Assembly: GCA_045656705.1 (NCBI GenBank)
Contig: JAZORR010000012.1
Coordinates: 1 to 40,731, forward strand
Direction of reading: 5' to 3'
From: RGIG4576 sp045656705
GTDB lineage: Bacteria > Bacteroidota > Bacteroidia > Bacteroidales > Muribaculaceae
Length of the DNA stretch: 40,731 nucleotides
Shown here: positions 24,015 to 33,556 of the stretch, in pieces
Position numbering within the stretch: position 1 is the first letter of the stretch
How the letters are laid out: each line of letters begins with the position of its first letter
The notes under the pieces: model-generated
What the model saw: the letters and a program-made list of their open reading frames with translations, nothing else
Told to the model about the DNA's origin: nothing
Database searches by the model: none
Translations under genes and position numbers: made by a program

Positions 24015-25388
24015 ATGGCAGACCAAACAGTTACATCAAAAGCCATCAAGGCTGATGACACCCCCCAAAAGAAGGGGTATGACAACATTGGAGACCCCGT
24101 GATATGGGGTATCTACATTGTGCTTATTCTTGTTTCGCTCGTGGAATGTTTCAGTTCTTCGGGGCAAATGATTAAGTCGGCACACATGTATGCACCTATT
24201 TTCAAGCACGCAATCATCTTATTTGCAGGTTTTGTGCTTTTGATAGGCTTGTTTTTCACTAATTACAAACGTTTCCCCCTTGTAATCTTTGGGCTGGCGG
24301 TTGTTACATTAGTATTTCTTATTATTACACCATTCGTTGGGCAAAACTTCAACGATGCTGTTCGCTCCATCGACTTGGGATTCTTCTCAGTGCAACCAGC
24401 TGAGATGGCAAAAGTCTCGATTGTGGCTCTTATCGCATGGGTAGCATCAAAATTCCAAACAGAAAAAGATGTGAAGCCTAAAGGTCTTATAATTTGTGCA
24501 ATATTGGTGGTTTTCTATTGTGCGCTTACATTTGAACAAGGTCTCACCAACACTGTGCTTCTTATGGCGATTTCTTTCATAATGTTCCTCATCATTGGAG
24601 TGAAATGGAAGAAGATTGGTGCTATATTATTGGTTTACGGTTTAGCTGGTGGTCTATTTTTTGCTATCAAGAGTTACAACGATGATCGCGTAGAAAATCT
24701 GCGCCGTAACGATCCTGCATATGTAGCACAACAAGTGCAAGAAGACAACGAATTTGCAAACAGCACCAACCCAGTCATACGCTTTTGTGTGGATAACTTC
24801 GGTAGAGGGGGTACATGGGTGGCTCGCGTGCTTCGTCACTACACACCACCTGCACTTGTCGACCAAGAGATGAACTCAAAGAACAAGCAAGAAATGTATG
24901 CACGAATGGCACAAGCCAATAGCAATGTGATAGGTGTGGGACCGGGCAACTCTCGCGAGTGTAGCCGTCTGCCTCTTGCACACTCCGACTATATATTTTC
25001 TATCATAACTGAAGAATTAGGACTTGGTGGTGCTATATTCGTGCTTCTACTATTCGTGGCATTAATGTTCCGAGCCAAGAAGATTGCCTACGACTGCTCT
25101 TATGCATTCCCATCGTTCCTTGTGCTTGGATTGGCTACAATGATATCGTTACAAGCACTGTTCCATATGTGTATCAATACGGGTGTAATCCCTGTATCGG
25201 GACAACCATTGCCTCTCATTTCTACAGGTGGTACCACTTGCATAATGATGAGTATTGCTTTCGGATTTATCCTTAGTGTGAGTCGCTACTCTATTAAGAA
25301 TGCACAAGATAAAGAATTAAAGAAAATCGAGCACGATCAACTTCCTAAAGACCTTCGTGCAAAGAACCCTCTTCTTATCGAAGACTAA
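24015..25388 (+). CDS. ftsW: Septal peptidoglycan glycosyltransferase FtsW (SEDS family)
   Basis: FtsW polymerises lipid II into septal glycan strands together with the division PBP. The 457-residue protein has about ten membrane helices and the SEDS signatures 'DLGFFSVQPAEMAK', 'FEQGLTNTVLL', 'GVGPGNSRECSRLPLAHSDY' and 'ISTGGTTCIMMSIAFG'. The N-terminal ~30 residues are hydrophilic and contain a Lys-rich tract. The order murD-ftsW-murG is the canonical dcw order. It lies 27 nt after murD and 6 nt before murG. Confidence 0.94.
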   Translation: MADQTVTSKAIKADDTPQKKGYDNIGDPVIWGIYIVLILVSLVECFSSSGQMIKSAHMYAPIFKHAIILFAGFVLLIGLFFTNYKRFPLVIFGLAVVTLVFLIITPFVGQNFNDAVRSIDLGFFSVQPAEMAKVSIVALIAWVASKFQTEKDVKPKGLIICAILVVFYCALTFEQGLTNTVLLMAISFIMFLIIGVKWKKIGAILLVYGLAGGLFFAIKSYNDDRVENLRRNDPAYVAQQVQEDNEFANSTNPVIRFCVDNFGRGGTWVARVLRHYTPPALVDQEMNSKNKQEMYARMAQANSNVIGVGPGNSRECSRLPLAHSDYIFSIITEELGLGGAIFVLLLFVALMFRAKKIAYDCSYAFPSFLVLGLATMISLQALFHMCINTGVIPVSGQPLPLISTGGTTCIMMSIAFGFILSVSRYSIKNAQDKELKKIEHDQLPKDLRAKNPLLIED

Positions 25389-25394
25389 ACTTTT

Positions 25395-26513
25395 ATGGCT
25401 ATGAACAAAAAAATAAAAATACTAATCAGTGGCGGTGGCACAGGCGGACACATTTTCCCTGCCTTGGCTATTGCTGGCGAAATTAAAAGACGACAACCCG
25501 AGGCCGACATCCTTTTCGTGGGTGCAGAAAACCGTATGGAGATGGAGAAAGTACCTGCGGCAGGATATCCTATAAAGGGACTTCCCATAAGTGGATTCAA
25601 TCGTAAAAATCTACTCAAGAACTTTGCTGTGTTGTTTCGTCTGTTGAAGAGTATGTTCATGGCAAAGCGTATTCTCAAAGACTTTAATCCCGATATAGCA
25701 ATAGGTGTAGGAGGATATGCAAGTGGTCCTATGCTCAAGGCTGCTCAAGGCAAAGGCATACCCACACTCATTCAAGAGCAAAACTCTTATGCAGGCGTCA
25801 CCAACAAACTTCTTGCAAAGAATGCCAATTGTATATGCGTTGCCTACGAAGGCATGGAACGTTTCTTCCCTCAGGAGAAGATTGTGCTTACTGGCAACCC
25901 TGTGCGCAGCAATCTATTGCAATGCACTCTCACACCTGAAGAAGCAAAACAGCACTATGGATTGAATCCTAAAAAACGTACTATTCTTATTATAGGTGGT
26001 AGTTTGGGTGCTCGCACTATAAATAATAGTATTATATCGTCACTTGAACATATAGCCACAGCCGATGTACAAGTAATATGGCAAACGGGCAAATTCTACG
26101 ACGAAGATTGCAAAAGGGCTCTTGAACAATCCTCAGCAAAGAATGTGAAGCAAATGGCTTTCGTGAACGATATGGACATAGCATATCGTGCTGCCGACCT
26201 TGTGGTATCGCGTGCCGGAGCAAGTTCTATCTCTGAATTACAACTCTTAGCCAAGCCTGCCATTCTCGTTCCTTCGCCTAACGTATCGGAAGATCATCAA
26301 ACGAAGAATGCGCTTGCTCTCACTTCACACCGTGCAGCTATTATGGTGAGCGATGCAGAATGTAAAGAGAAGTTGGTAAAAGAAATGATAAATACTGTAA
26401 CCAATTCCAATAAATTGACAGAGTTATCTGCAAATATTGAGAAAATGGCTCTTAATAATGCCGCACAAAGCATTGTGGATAAAGTTTTTCAACTAATAAA
26501 CGACAAAAAATGA
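25395..26513 (+). CDS. murG: UDP-GlcNAc:lipid I GlcNAc transferase MurG
   Basis: MurG adds GlcNAc to lipid I, completing lipid II on the cytoplasmic face. The glycine-rich loop 'SGGGTGGHIFPALAIAGE' (10-26) identifies the family, with 'GVGGYASGPML', 'QEQNSYAGVTNKLLAK', 'GGSLGARTIN' and 'SRAGASSISELQLLAKPAIL' further on (GT28 fold, two Rossmann domains). 372 residues. Its stop overlaps the murC start by 4 nt (ATGA at 26510-26513), so the two are translationally coupled. Alternative ATG at 25401 (MNKKIKIL) is possible. Confidence 0.95.
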   Translation: MAMNKKIKILISGGGTGGHIFPALAIAGEIKRRQPEADILFVGAENRMEMEKVPAAGYPIKGLPISGFNRKNLLKNFAVLFRLLKSMFMAKRILKDFNPDIAIGVGGYASGPMLKAAQGKGIPTLIQEQNSYAGVTNKLLAKNANCICVAYEGMERFFPQEKIVLTGNPVRSNLLQCTLTPEEAKQHYGLNPKKRTILIIGGSLGARTINNSIISSLEHIATADVQVIWQTGKFYDEDCKRALEQSSAKNVKQMAFVNDMDIAYRAADLVVSRAGASSISELQLLAKPAILVPSPNVSEDHQTKNALALTSHRAAIMVSDAECKEKLVKEMINTVTNSNKLTELSANIEKMALNNAAQSIVDKVFQLINDKK

Positions 26514-27886
26514 TTACTAAATATACATCTATTTACTTCGTAGGTGCAGGAGGCATAGGTATGGCTGCTCTCGAACGCTTCTTCTTATCACTTGGTAAGA
26601 AAGTGGCGGGATATGATCGTACAGTTACCGAGCTCACGCGCAATCTTGAAAACGAAGGTGTGGAAATTGTCTATGACGAATCGGCTTCGCTTATTCCTGA
26701 ATATTGTCGCGACAGAAACACTACATTAGTAGTGTACACTCCTGCAGTACCAGCATCACATGAAGGATTGAGGTATTTTATCGATAATCATTTCACAGTG
26801 ATGAAACGCGCGCAAGTGCTTGGTCTTATTACAGCAAGTTCTAAAGGATTGTGCTTTGCTGGAACCCACGGCAAAACCACTACATCGAGTATGGCAGGAC
26901 ACATCCTACACAATTCTGCGGTGGGTTGTAATGCATTCCTTGGAGGAGTGTTGAAACCTTACAACAGCAATCTTTTGCTATCTGAGGACACTGAATACTC
27001 GGTGATTGAGGCCGATGAATTCGACCGCTCATTTCATTGGCTCAAGCCATATGTGGCTGTAATCACTGCCACCGACCCCGACCACCTTGATATATATGGT
27101 ACAGAAGAGGCTTATCTCGAAAGTTTCGCTCATTTCACCGAACTTATCAGAAAAGATGGCTATTTAATAGTCCACACAGGACTTAAACTCATACCTCGTC
27201 CACAAGCTGGAGTAAAAGTATACACATATTCTCGCGATGAAGGCGATTTCCATGCTCAAAACATCCGTAAGGGCAATGGCGAAATCGTATTTGATTTTGT
27301 TTATCCTGGAGGAGTGATCAACGATATCAACCTCGGAGTACCTGTAGATATCAATATTGACAATGCAGTAGCTTCACTTGCAGCCTGCTGGATAGCTGGT
27401 GCATCGCGTGAAGAATTAAAACAAGGTATTGCTTCATATCAAGGTGCAAAACGTCGTTTCGATTTTTGGCTCAAGGAGGAAGGTTCGCCTGTGGTGGTTG
27501 ATGATTATGCACATCACCCAGATGAACTCAAAGCAAGTATCAAGAGTGTAAAGGAACTATATCCTGGTCGTAAACTCACTGTGATATTCCAACCTCATCT
27601 CTACTCTCGCACTCGCGATTTTGCTCCTGAATTTGCCGAAGCCCTGTCGCTTGCCGATGAAGTGTGGCTTACCGAGATTTATCCTGCCCGAGAACTACCT
27701 ATACAAGGAGTCACATCGGAGATAATATTGCAAGATGTAAAATGCAGTGAAAAGTGTATTTGCGAAAAGAAAAATTTGATTGAAAACGTAAAAAATCATA
27801 ACTTTGATATTCTACTCACTGTAGGTGCAGGAGATGTGTGTGATTATTTACCTGAAATATGTAAAACATTGAAGCAAAATGCTTAA
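26510..27886 (+). CDS. murC: UDP-MurNAc:L-alanine ligase MurC
   Basis: MurC adds the first amino acid, L-alanine, to UDP-MurNAc. Motifs are 'VGAGGIGMAALERFF' (11-25), the ATP loop 'AGTHGKTT' (117-124), 'VIEADEFDRSFHWLKP' and 'VDDYAHHPDELKAS'. 458 residues, normal. It overlaps murG by 4 nt at the start and ftsQ by 8 nt at the end, the tightest packing in the cluster. Confidence 0.95.
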   Translation: MITKYTSIYFVGAGGIGMAALERFFLSLGKKVAGYDRTVTELTRNLENEGVEIVYDESASLIPEYCRDRNTTLVVYTPAVPASHEGLRYFIDNHFTVMKRAQVLGLITASSKGLCFAGTHGKTTTSSMAGHILHNSAVGCNAFLGGVLKPYNSNLLLSEDTEYSVIEADEFDRSFHWLKPYVAVITATDPDHLDIYGTEEAYLESFAHFTELIRKDGYLIVHTGLKLIPRPQAGVKVYTYSRDEGDFHAQNIRKGNGEIVFDFVYPGGVINDINLGVPVDINIDNAVASLAACWIAGASREELKQGIASYQGAKRRFDFWLKEEGSPVVVDDYAHHPDELKASIKSVKELYPGRKLTVIFQPHLYSRTRDFAPEFAEALSLADEVWLTEIYPARELPIQGVTSEIILQDVKCSEKCICEKKNLIENVKNHNFDILLTVGAGDVCDYLPEICKTLKQNA

Positions 27887-28709
27887 AACGATACTTAAAA
27901 TATTATTGATTATTGTCACACTCGCTATGATCGTGGGACTTGCCTTTGATTTCGTGTGGGCAAATTCCGTCGCCGACACCCGACGATGTGATGATATCAA
28001 GGTACATATCCTTAATGCCGATTCAGTAAAATTCATCTCTGAAGGTAGCATTTTGGAAATGTTGCATCGTGAGGGTATCTATCCCGAAGGAAAGCCTATA
28101 TCAGAAGTAGACCTTGATAGCATAGAATCAGTTGTAAAAAACTCTGAATATATCGAGGAAGCTCAATGTGTGATGATGAGAAATGGAGATGTGCATATCT
28201 ATGCCAAACAACTCATTCCTGTGCTTCGTGTATTTAGCCGTGGCGAATCTTACTACGTAAATAAAGACGGAAAGAAAATGAAGGCCACAAGCGACATTCA
28301 CACCGATCTTCCTGTAGTAATTGGAAATTTCAGTATGGCTTCCGACGCACTTATCGTGTTACCTATCAGTAAATATGTGCAACGTGATGCCACTTGGAAT
28401 GGCATCGTGACCATGTACTCAGTGAAGGATAAAAATAATATAGTCATTATTCCTTCTATTTACGGACACGTGGTTAATTTCGGGGACAGTTCAAATGTTG
28501 AAAATAAATTTGCCAAACTGCGACAATTCTATCGTGAAGTAATGCCTGTAAAGGGATGGAACACCTACGACACCATCACACTTAAATGGAACCATCAAAT
28601 TGTGGCTAATAGGCGTTCGAAACGCATCAAACCGATACTTGTAACTGACTCAGTTATCGACGAAGAAGCTCCTTCGATAGAATCTATATCTTTTGAAAGA
28701 GGAAACTAA
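27879..28709 (+). CDS. ftsQ: Cell division protein FtsQ
   Basis: The 276-residue bitopic protein has a membrane helix at about 4-26 (TILKILLIIVTLAMIVGLAF), a POTRA-like segment (about 38-105: 'ILNADSVKFISEGSILEMLH', 'IEEAQCVMMRNGDVHIYAKQ') and a C-terminal beta domain. This fits FtsQ/DivIB, the periplasmic hub that joins FtsL and FtsB to the divisome. The family diverges strongly, and the call leans on the topology, the 'L.V.V.ERIP.A'-like segment (HIYAKQLIPVLRVF) and position between murC and ftsA. The start overlaps the murC end by 8 nt. The last ~30 residues are Ser/Glu-rich and probably disordered. Confidence 0.9.
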   Translation: MLKTILKILLIIVTLAMIVGLAFDFVWANSVADTRRCDDIKVHILNADSVKFISEGSILEMLHREGIYPEGKPISEVDLDSIESVVKNSEYIEEAQCVMMRNGDVHIYAKQLIPVLRVFSRGESYYVNKDGKKMKATSDIHTDLPVVIGNFSMASDALIVLPISKYVQRDATWNGIVTMYSVKDKNNIVIIPSIYGHVVNFGDSSNVENKFAKLRQFYREVMPVKGWNTYDTITLKWNHQIVANRRSKRIKPILVTDSVIDEEAPSIESISFERGN

Positions 28710-28754
28710 AACATTACTAAAATAAGAATCATAAATACTCCAAAATAAAATATT

Positions 28755-30080
28755 ATGGAAAAAAATCAATATATCGTGGCTATCGAAATTGGTAGTTCTA
28801 AAATAGTGGGTGCTATCGCCCAAAAAGAACTACCAGAAGGCACCGTTAAAGTGAAGACTATTCAAGAAGTGAAGATTAGCGAATGTGTACGTTATGGATG
28901 CATCAAAAATGTGGAAGAAGTGAAACGAGGCATCAACGAAGTGATAGGAAAACTATCTAACTGCTTAAAAGACACTGCTACTATTTCAAGTATTTACTTA
29001 AACCTTGCGGGACGCTCTATCCGAAACGAAAGCGTACAAGTAAGCGAACTTCTCGATAAAGATACTGCCATCACTCAAGACCTCATCGAAAGACTCATCA
29101 AAAAAGGTATGAAAACCGACAAAAAGGGTTTCGACACCTTCGATGCAGTTCCACTTAAATATGTAATCGATAATGTGGAAGAAAAAAAGCCGGTAGGTGT
29201 TTTTGGCTCAAATATTACTGTATCCATCAATAATATCATAGGTAAGAGCACTATCAAAACCAACCTTAATCGTGCTATCATTCCTACTGTAAGAGTGAAC
29301 GATGTAATCCTCACTCCTCTGGCTATCGCCAAGCACGTGCTTTCGGCAGAAGAACGCGAACTTGGTTGTATGCTTGTGGATATGGGGGCCGAAACCACTA
29401 CTGTAATTATATGCAAAAATAGTACTGTTATCCACCTTGCCACACTTCCATTTGGCGGTAGAAATATCACGCGCGATATTATGTCGCTAAATCTGCTTGA
29501 AGAAAAAGCAGAAGAGTTAAAACTCAGCATCGGCAACGCTATGCCTAACGACGTAGCTAACACATCTATCCAAGTAGATGGCATCCCAGTGAGAGATGTA
29601 GTGAAATATGTGGAATCTCGTAGCGAAGAAATCGCAGCCAACATCAACGAACAGCTCAACATTGCTGGAATAAAAGGTGATGATTTGGGTAAGGGTATGA
29701 CATTAATCGGTGGCGCTTCTTTGCTTCCTGGTATGATGGAACTTCTTGAGAAAACTACTGGAATGAAGGTGAAACGTGGCACATTCCCACAACAATTCCT
29801 CAATGGCAATCAAAAGGGAACAAATTCTCCGCTCTACATTCAAATGCTTTCTATCATTGCCGAAGCAGCTGAGCGTATGCATCCAGATGTATCGTGCCTC
29901 GAACGAATTGTAAATCCAGAAGAACAAGAAGAACAAGAGCAAGAAGAACAAGACACTAATGTCAAAAATACGAAATCTTCGGAAAAGAAAAGTATCTTAT
30001 CTTCTATGCTAAATGGGTTCCGTACACTTTTCACCGAAAAAGAAGAAGAAGAGGAGGAAGATGACTCTTACGGAAACTAA
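28755..30080 (+). CDS. ftsA: Cell division protein FtsA
   Basis: FtsA is the actin-like ATPase that ties FtsZ filaments to the membrane. Visible are the N-terminal phosphate loop 'VAIEIGSSKIVGAIAQ' (8-23), 'LVDMGAETTTVII' (phosphate 2 region) and 'LIGGASLLPGMMELLEKTTG' (adenosine motif). The C-terminal part is unusual: after about residue 385 there is a Glu/Gln tract, then an amphipathic helix (KSILSSMLNGFRTLFTE) that should be the membrane anchor, then a tail of acidic residues (EEEEEEDDSYGN). In most FtsA proteins the anchor helix is the end. 441 residues. It starts 45 nt after ftsQ; ftsZ follows with its own promoter-like site. Confidence 0.95.
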   Translation: MEKNQYIVAIEIGSSKIVGAIAQKELPEGTVKVKTIQEVKISECVRYGCIKNVEEVKRGINEVIGKLSNCLKDTATISSIYLNLAGRSIRNESVQVSELLDKDTAITQDLIERLIKKGMKTDKKGFDTFDAVPLKYVIDNVEEKKPVGVFGSNITVSINNIIGKSTIKTNLNRAIIPTVRVNDVILTPLAIAKHVLSAEERELGCMLVDMGAETTTVIICKNSTVIHLATLPFGGRNITRDIMSLNLLEEKAEELKLSIGNAMPNDVANTSIQVDGIPVRDVVKYVESRSEEIAANINEQLNIAGIKGDDLGKGMTLIGGASLLPGMMELLEKTTGMKVKRGTFPQQFLNGNQKGTNSPLYIQMLSIIAEAAERMHPDVSCLERIVNPEEQEEQEQEEQDTNVKNTKSSEKKSILSSMLNGFRTLFTEKEEEEEEDDSYGN

Positions 30081-30148
30081 AAGAAGCAAAAAATATACAT
30101 TTATTAATTTTTTGTAGATAATAAATTCACTACTAACTATTTTCTGTG

Positions 30149-30156
30149 TAATTTTG
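30149..30156 (+). promoter_or_regulatory. -7 element for ftsZ inside the cluster
   Basis: TAATTTTG followed by CAC lies 69 nt before the ATG of ftsZ at 30226, in the longest gap within the division cluster (145 nt). It suggests ftsZ has a promoter of its own in addition to read-through. Confidence 0.5.
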
Positions 30157-30225
30157 CACTTAATAAGTCTTTTAAGTGAATTTTCTGCAAGAAGAACATT
30201 CATCTCAAACACTTTTTATACTACT

Positions 30226-31587
30226 ATGCAAGGACTTTCTATAGATAATGTGCCAGAATCAGTACTAAATGACAATGGCTTCAACGATAAAAAAATAAAA
30301 AACATCATCAAGGTGATAGGTGTGGGTGGTGGTGGTAACAACGCCATCAACCATATGTACTCTCAAGGCATTGAAGGTGTTTCGTTTGTGGTATGTAACA
30401 CCGACCGACAAGCTCTTAATGGTTCTAATGTGCCAGTAAAGATTCTTATCGGCCCTAATACTACTTTCGGTCTTGGTGCCGGCAATAATCCCGAAGTGGC
30501 AAAAGCTGCTGCCGAAGAAAGTGCCGAAGAAATTGCTGCACTGTTCAAAGACGACACTAAGATGGTGTTTATCACTGCCGGTATGGGTGGTGGTACGGGT
30601 ACGGGTGCTGCTCCTGTGGTAGCTCGCATTGCTCGCGAACATAAGGTGCTTACTGTGGGTATTGTCACTATTCCTTTCCTATTTGAAGGTGATAAGAAAA
30701 TCATCAAGGCTCTAAATGGAGCAAAGGAAATGGGCAAATATGTAGATGCTCTGCTTGTTATCAACAACGAGCGACTTACAGAAATTTACGGAGAGCTTGA
30801 CTTCCTCAACGCTTTCGGTAAGGCCGACGATACATTGTCGACTGCAGCTCATAGCATCTCAGAAATCATTACCACCGAGGGAAAAATCAACCTCGACTTT
30901 AACGATGTGAAAGCTACGCTTGAAAATGGCGGTGTGGCTATCATTAGCTCAGGTAGAGCTAATGGTGAAAAGCGTATGACCAAGGCAATTGAAGATGCAC
31001 TTAAATCTCCTCTTCTCAAGAATAGAGATGTTTATGGTTCTAAGCGTATCCTTGTAAATATATACTTCTCTACAAAAGCAAAAACTCCGTTCGTAATGAG
31101 CGAAGTAAGGGAAATGCACACATTCATGCGCAAGTTTGTTCACGGCGTAGATGTGATTTGGGGGGTAGCTGTAGACGACACTCTCGAAGAAGATGTGAAG
31201 GTTACAATTCTTGCCTCTGGATTTAATGTGTCTATCGACAACGATACCAATAGCGATCTTGACAACAATCTTGCTACTGCTCCTATCACAAGCGAACCAC
31301 CACAAGTAGACGATAAGGACCTTATTATCGAATATTATGGCGATGATGTGGTTCACATCAACGAGCAAGAAAAGGCTCGCGACAAATATGTAGTGCTTTC
31401 ACTTGACGACTACGATAACGACGAAATCGTGGACCTTATTGAGCGCACACCTACTTTCGGCAGAAATATCCATTTCAAAGAAAACATAGAGAAAGTAATA
31501 AAAGAAAAAGATGGTGTACCAGCTCCCACTACCACAGTTATCAGTTCGTCGAAAAACGAAGAATCCAATTCAATTAGCTTTGTGTAA
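30226..31587 (+). CDS. ftsZ: Cell division protein FtsZ
   Basis: FtsZ is the tubulin-like GTPase that forms the division ring. The GTP-binding tubulin signature GGGTGTG is at 121-127, preceded by 'KVIGVGGGGNNAINHM' (29-44) and followed by 'EHKVLTVGIVTIPFLFEG'. The core ends near residue 345; a Asp/Glu-rich linker follows and the C-terminal peptide ends 'KNEESNSISFV', without the obvious hydrophobic-Arg terminal motif of proteobacterial FtsZ. An in-frame TTG at 30154 would add 24 residues but lies within the -7 element, so the ATG at 30226 is the start (453 residues). Partner FtsA is encoded directly upstream. Confidence 0.96.
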   Translation: MQGLSIDNVPESVLNDNGFNDKKIKNIIKVIGVGGGGNNAINHMYSQGIEGVSFVVCNTDRQALNGSNVPVKILIGPNTTFGLGAGNNPEVAKAAAEESAEEIAALFKDDTKMVFITAGMGGGTGTGAAPVVARIAREHKVLTVGIVTIPFLFEGDKKIIKALNGAKEMGKYVDALLVINNERLTEIYGELDFLNAFGKADDTLSTAAHSISEIITTEGKINLDFNDVKATLENGGVAIISSGRANGEKRMTKAIEDALKSPLLKNRDVYGSKRILVNIYFSTKAKTPFVMSEVREMHTFMRKFVHGVDVIWGVAVDDTLEEDVKVTILASGFNVSIDNDTNSDLDNNLATAPITSEPPQVDDKDLIIEYYGDDVVHINEQEKARDKYVVLSLDDYDNDEIVDLIERTPTFGRNIHFKENIEKVIKEKDGVPAPTTTVISSSKNEESNSISFV

Positions 31588-31644
31588 TAACAAAGAGTGA
31601 GAAATTTAACCATATTGAATAATCAATAAATAACAACATATATA

Positions 31645-32916
31645 ATGCTAACACTTAATGTAATAAAAGAAAATCCCGAAGCGGTAATCGAACGCCTTGC
31701 GGTAAAGCATTTCGATGCTCGTGAACTTATTGAACGCATCATTGAGCTTGATAAGGTGCGTCGCAATCGTCAACAAGCACGCGACAACCAAGCTGCTGAA
31801 CTCAACAAGATGGCGGCAGCAATTGGTGCACTTATGAAACAAGGCAAGAAAGAAGAAGCCGAAGAAGCTAAGGCTAAAGTGGCTGAACTTAAAGAAAATA
31901 ATAAGGCTATCGACGAAGAATTGAAAGTAGCAGAAGACGAAATCACTAACATTCTTCTTCAGATTCCTAATATGCCTTGCGATATGGTACCTCTTGGTAA
32001 AACTGCCGAAGATAATGTGGTAGAAAAAGAAGGTGGTGCTATGCCTCAACTTGGCGAAGATGCTCTTCCTCACTGGGATTTGGCTAAGAAATACAACATC
32101 ATCGATTTCGACCTTGGGGTGAAAATCACTGGTGCAGGTTTCCCTGTTTACATCGGTAAGGGTGCTCGCTTGCAACGTGCTCTTATACAATTCTTCCTCG
32201 ACGAAGCAAGTTCAGCTGGATATGTAGAAGTACAACCACCATACGTTGTAAACGAAGCGTCTGGTTATGGTACAGGTCAATTGCCTGACAAGGAAGGCCA
32301 AATGTATCACTGTGGTCTTGACAATCTTTACCTTATCCCTACTGCCGAAGTACCAGTCACCAACATCTATCGTGATGTAATTTTCGACCAAAAAGACCTT
32401 CCAAAAATGAATTGTGCTTATTCAGCTTGTTTCCGTCGCGAAGCTGGTTCATATGGCAAGGATGTGCGTGGTCTTAATCGCTTGCACCAATTTGATAAGG
32501 TAGAAATCGTACGCATCGAAAAGCCAGAATGCTCTTATGCTGCTCTTGAAGAAATGAAGGATCACGTGCAAGGTCTTCTTGATAAACTTGAGTTGCCTTG
32601 GCATATCCTACGCCTTTGTGGTGGAGATATGAGTTTCACTTCTGCTATCACATTCGACTTTGAAGTGTGGTCGGGTGCTCAACAACGCTGGTTGGAAGTG
32701 AGCTCAGTATCAAACTTTGAAAGTTACCAAGCTAATCGCTTGAAGTGTCGCTACCGTGGCGACGATAAGAAGACTGTGCTTTGCCACACTCTTAATGGCT
32801 CGGCTCTTGCTCTACCTCGCATTATGGCTGCTCTTCTTGAAAACAACCAAACTCCAGAAGGTATTCGCGTGCCAAAGGTACTTCAAAAGTATACAGGTTT
32901 CGATATCATCGACTAA
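31645..32916 (+). CDS. serS: Seryl-tRNA synthetase
   Basis: SerRS charges tRNA-Ser and also tRNA-Sec where present. The N-terminal tRNA-binding coiled coil (about 28-105, 'KVRRNRQQARDNQAAELNKM') leads to a class II core with motif 2 'ACFRREAGSYGKDVRGLNRL' and motif 3 'HTLNGSALALPRIMAALLEN'. 423 residues, normal. Codon choice is biased as in highly expressed genes. It starts 57 nt after ftsZ on the same strand and may be partly co-transcribed; a strong terminator follows. Confidence 0.96.
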   Translation: MLTLNVIKENPEAVIERLAVKHFDARELIERIIELDKVRRNRQQARDNQAAELNKMAAAIGALMKQGKKEEAEEAKAKVAELKENNKAIDEELKVAEDEITNILLQIPNMPCDMVPLGKTAEDNVVEKEGGAMPQLGEDALPHWDLAKKYNIIDFDLGVKITGAGFPVYIGKGARLQRALIQFFLDEASSAGYVEVQPPYVVNEASGYGTGQLPDKEGQMYHCGLDNLYLIPTAEVPVTNIYRDVIFDQKDLPKMNCAYSACFRREAGSYGKDVRGLNRLHQFDKVEIVRIEKPECSYAALEEMKDHVQGLLDKLELPWHILRLCGGDMSFTSAITFDFEVWSGAQQRWLEVSSVSNFESYQANRLKCRYRGDDKKTVLCHTLNGSALALPRIMAALLENNQTPEGIRVPKVLQKYTGFDIID

Positions 32917-32937
32917 TTAGTCCAGAAACATACAATA

Positions 32938-32972
32938 GCGAGTTCTCAATGCGTTGGGAACTCGTTTTTTTA
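32938..32972 (+). terminator. Terminator after serS, 'CTCAATGC' type
   Basis: CGAGTTCTCAA (32939-32949) and TTGGGAACTCG (32954-32964) pair around TGCG, followed by seven T. A near-identical hairpin lies at 34990-35023. Confidence 0.92.
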
Positions 32973-33044
32973 TCCCACAATAACAAAGATTAAGAATAAA
33001 CTAAAATTTAATACTATTGTAATATTACATACACTAAGATTCAT

Positions 33045-33052
33045 TAACTTTG
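33045..33052 (+). promoter_or_regulatory. -7 element of the small membrane-protein gene
   Basis: TAACTTTG lies only 10 nt before the ATG at 33063, which implies a leader of a few nucleotides. Confidence 0.5.
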
Positions 33053-33062
33053 TTTTCTATAT

Positions 33063-33452
33063 ATGGTGAAGATTTTGCTACGATATATTATCCCCATTGT
33101 ATTGGCTGTCATAGCATTTTACAATTATTCTTATGAGTCTGATTTCACATTTAACATAGAAAATCAGGCCAAAATCCTTACACCTAAAAAATATTATCAT
33201 TCCATAGATTCCCCTATTTCTTATTCGCACTTAAATCTTCCACGCCAAATATCAGGTGGAAATAATACTTGCATTCAACACACATCTCATAGGGCTAACA
33301 ACCTATATAAAAGCAATTTTCGGTTTGTAAAATGTGGCAAAGAAATTAATGCCACCATTAGAAATTTCATTCAAAAAGAAACAGTAAACATTCATTACAC
33401 ATTTATCAAGCCTGTGAGTAGATTGATAGGTCTTGGTAAACTTATCATTTAG
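33063..33452 (+). CDS. Hypothetical protein with N-terminal membrane helix, 129 residues
   Basis: I do not recognise a family. The protein has one N-terminal hydrophobic helix (VKILLRYIIPIVLAVIAFYN) that could be a signal anchor or an uncleaved signal, then a soluble part with two cysteines (in 'NNTCIQH' and 'FVKCGKE') that could form a disulfide outside the cytoplasm. It has no lipobox. It has its own -7 element and lies between the serS terminator and a two-gene unit with the exchanger. Gene reality rests on the promoter, the signal-like N-terminus and the uninterrupted frame. Confidence 0.6.
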   Translation: MVKILLRYIIPIVLAVIAFYNYSYESDFTFNIENQAKILTPKKYYHSIDSPISYSHLNLPRQISGGNNTCIQHTSHRANNLYKSNFRFVKCGKEINATIRNFIQKETVNIHYTFIKPVSRLIGLGKLII

Positions 33453-33556
33453 CCAAATTAGAAAATAGTGTATTTTGTGACATTCTCCACACTGTGGAGC
33501 GATGCCACACTACTTATCGTATATATAATTCTAACAATTATTGAAAAACTAACTAA

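Noticed and set aside
29075..29809. 244-codon minus-strand frame opposite ftsA
   Set aside because: Shadow of ftsA; no promoter or family resemblance.
30154..30225. TTG start that would extend FtsZ by 24 residues
   Set aside because: The TTG lies inside the -7 element TAATTTTG, and the family N-terminus begins near MQGLSIDN at 30226.
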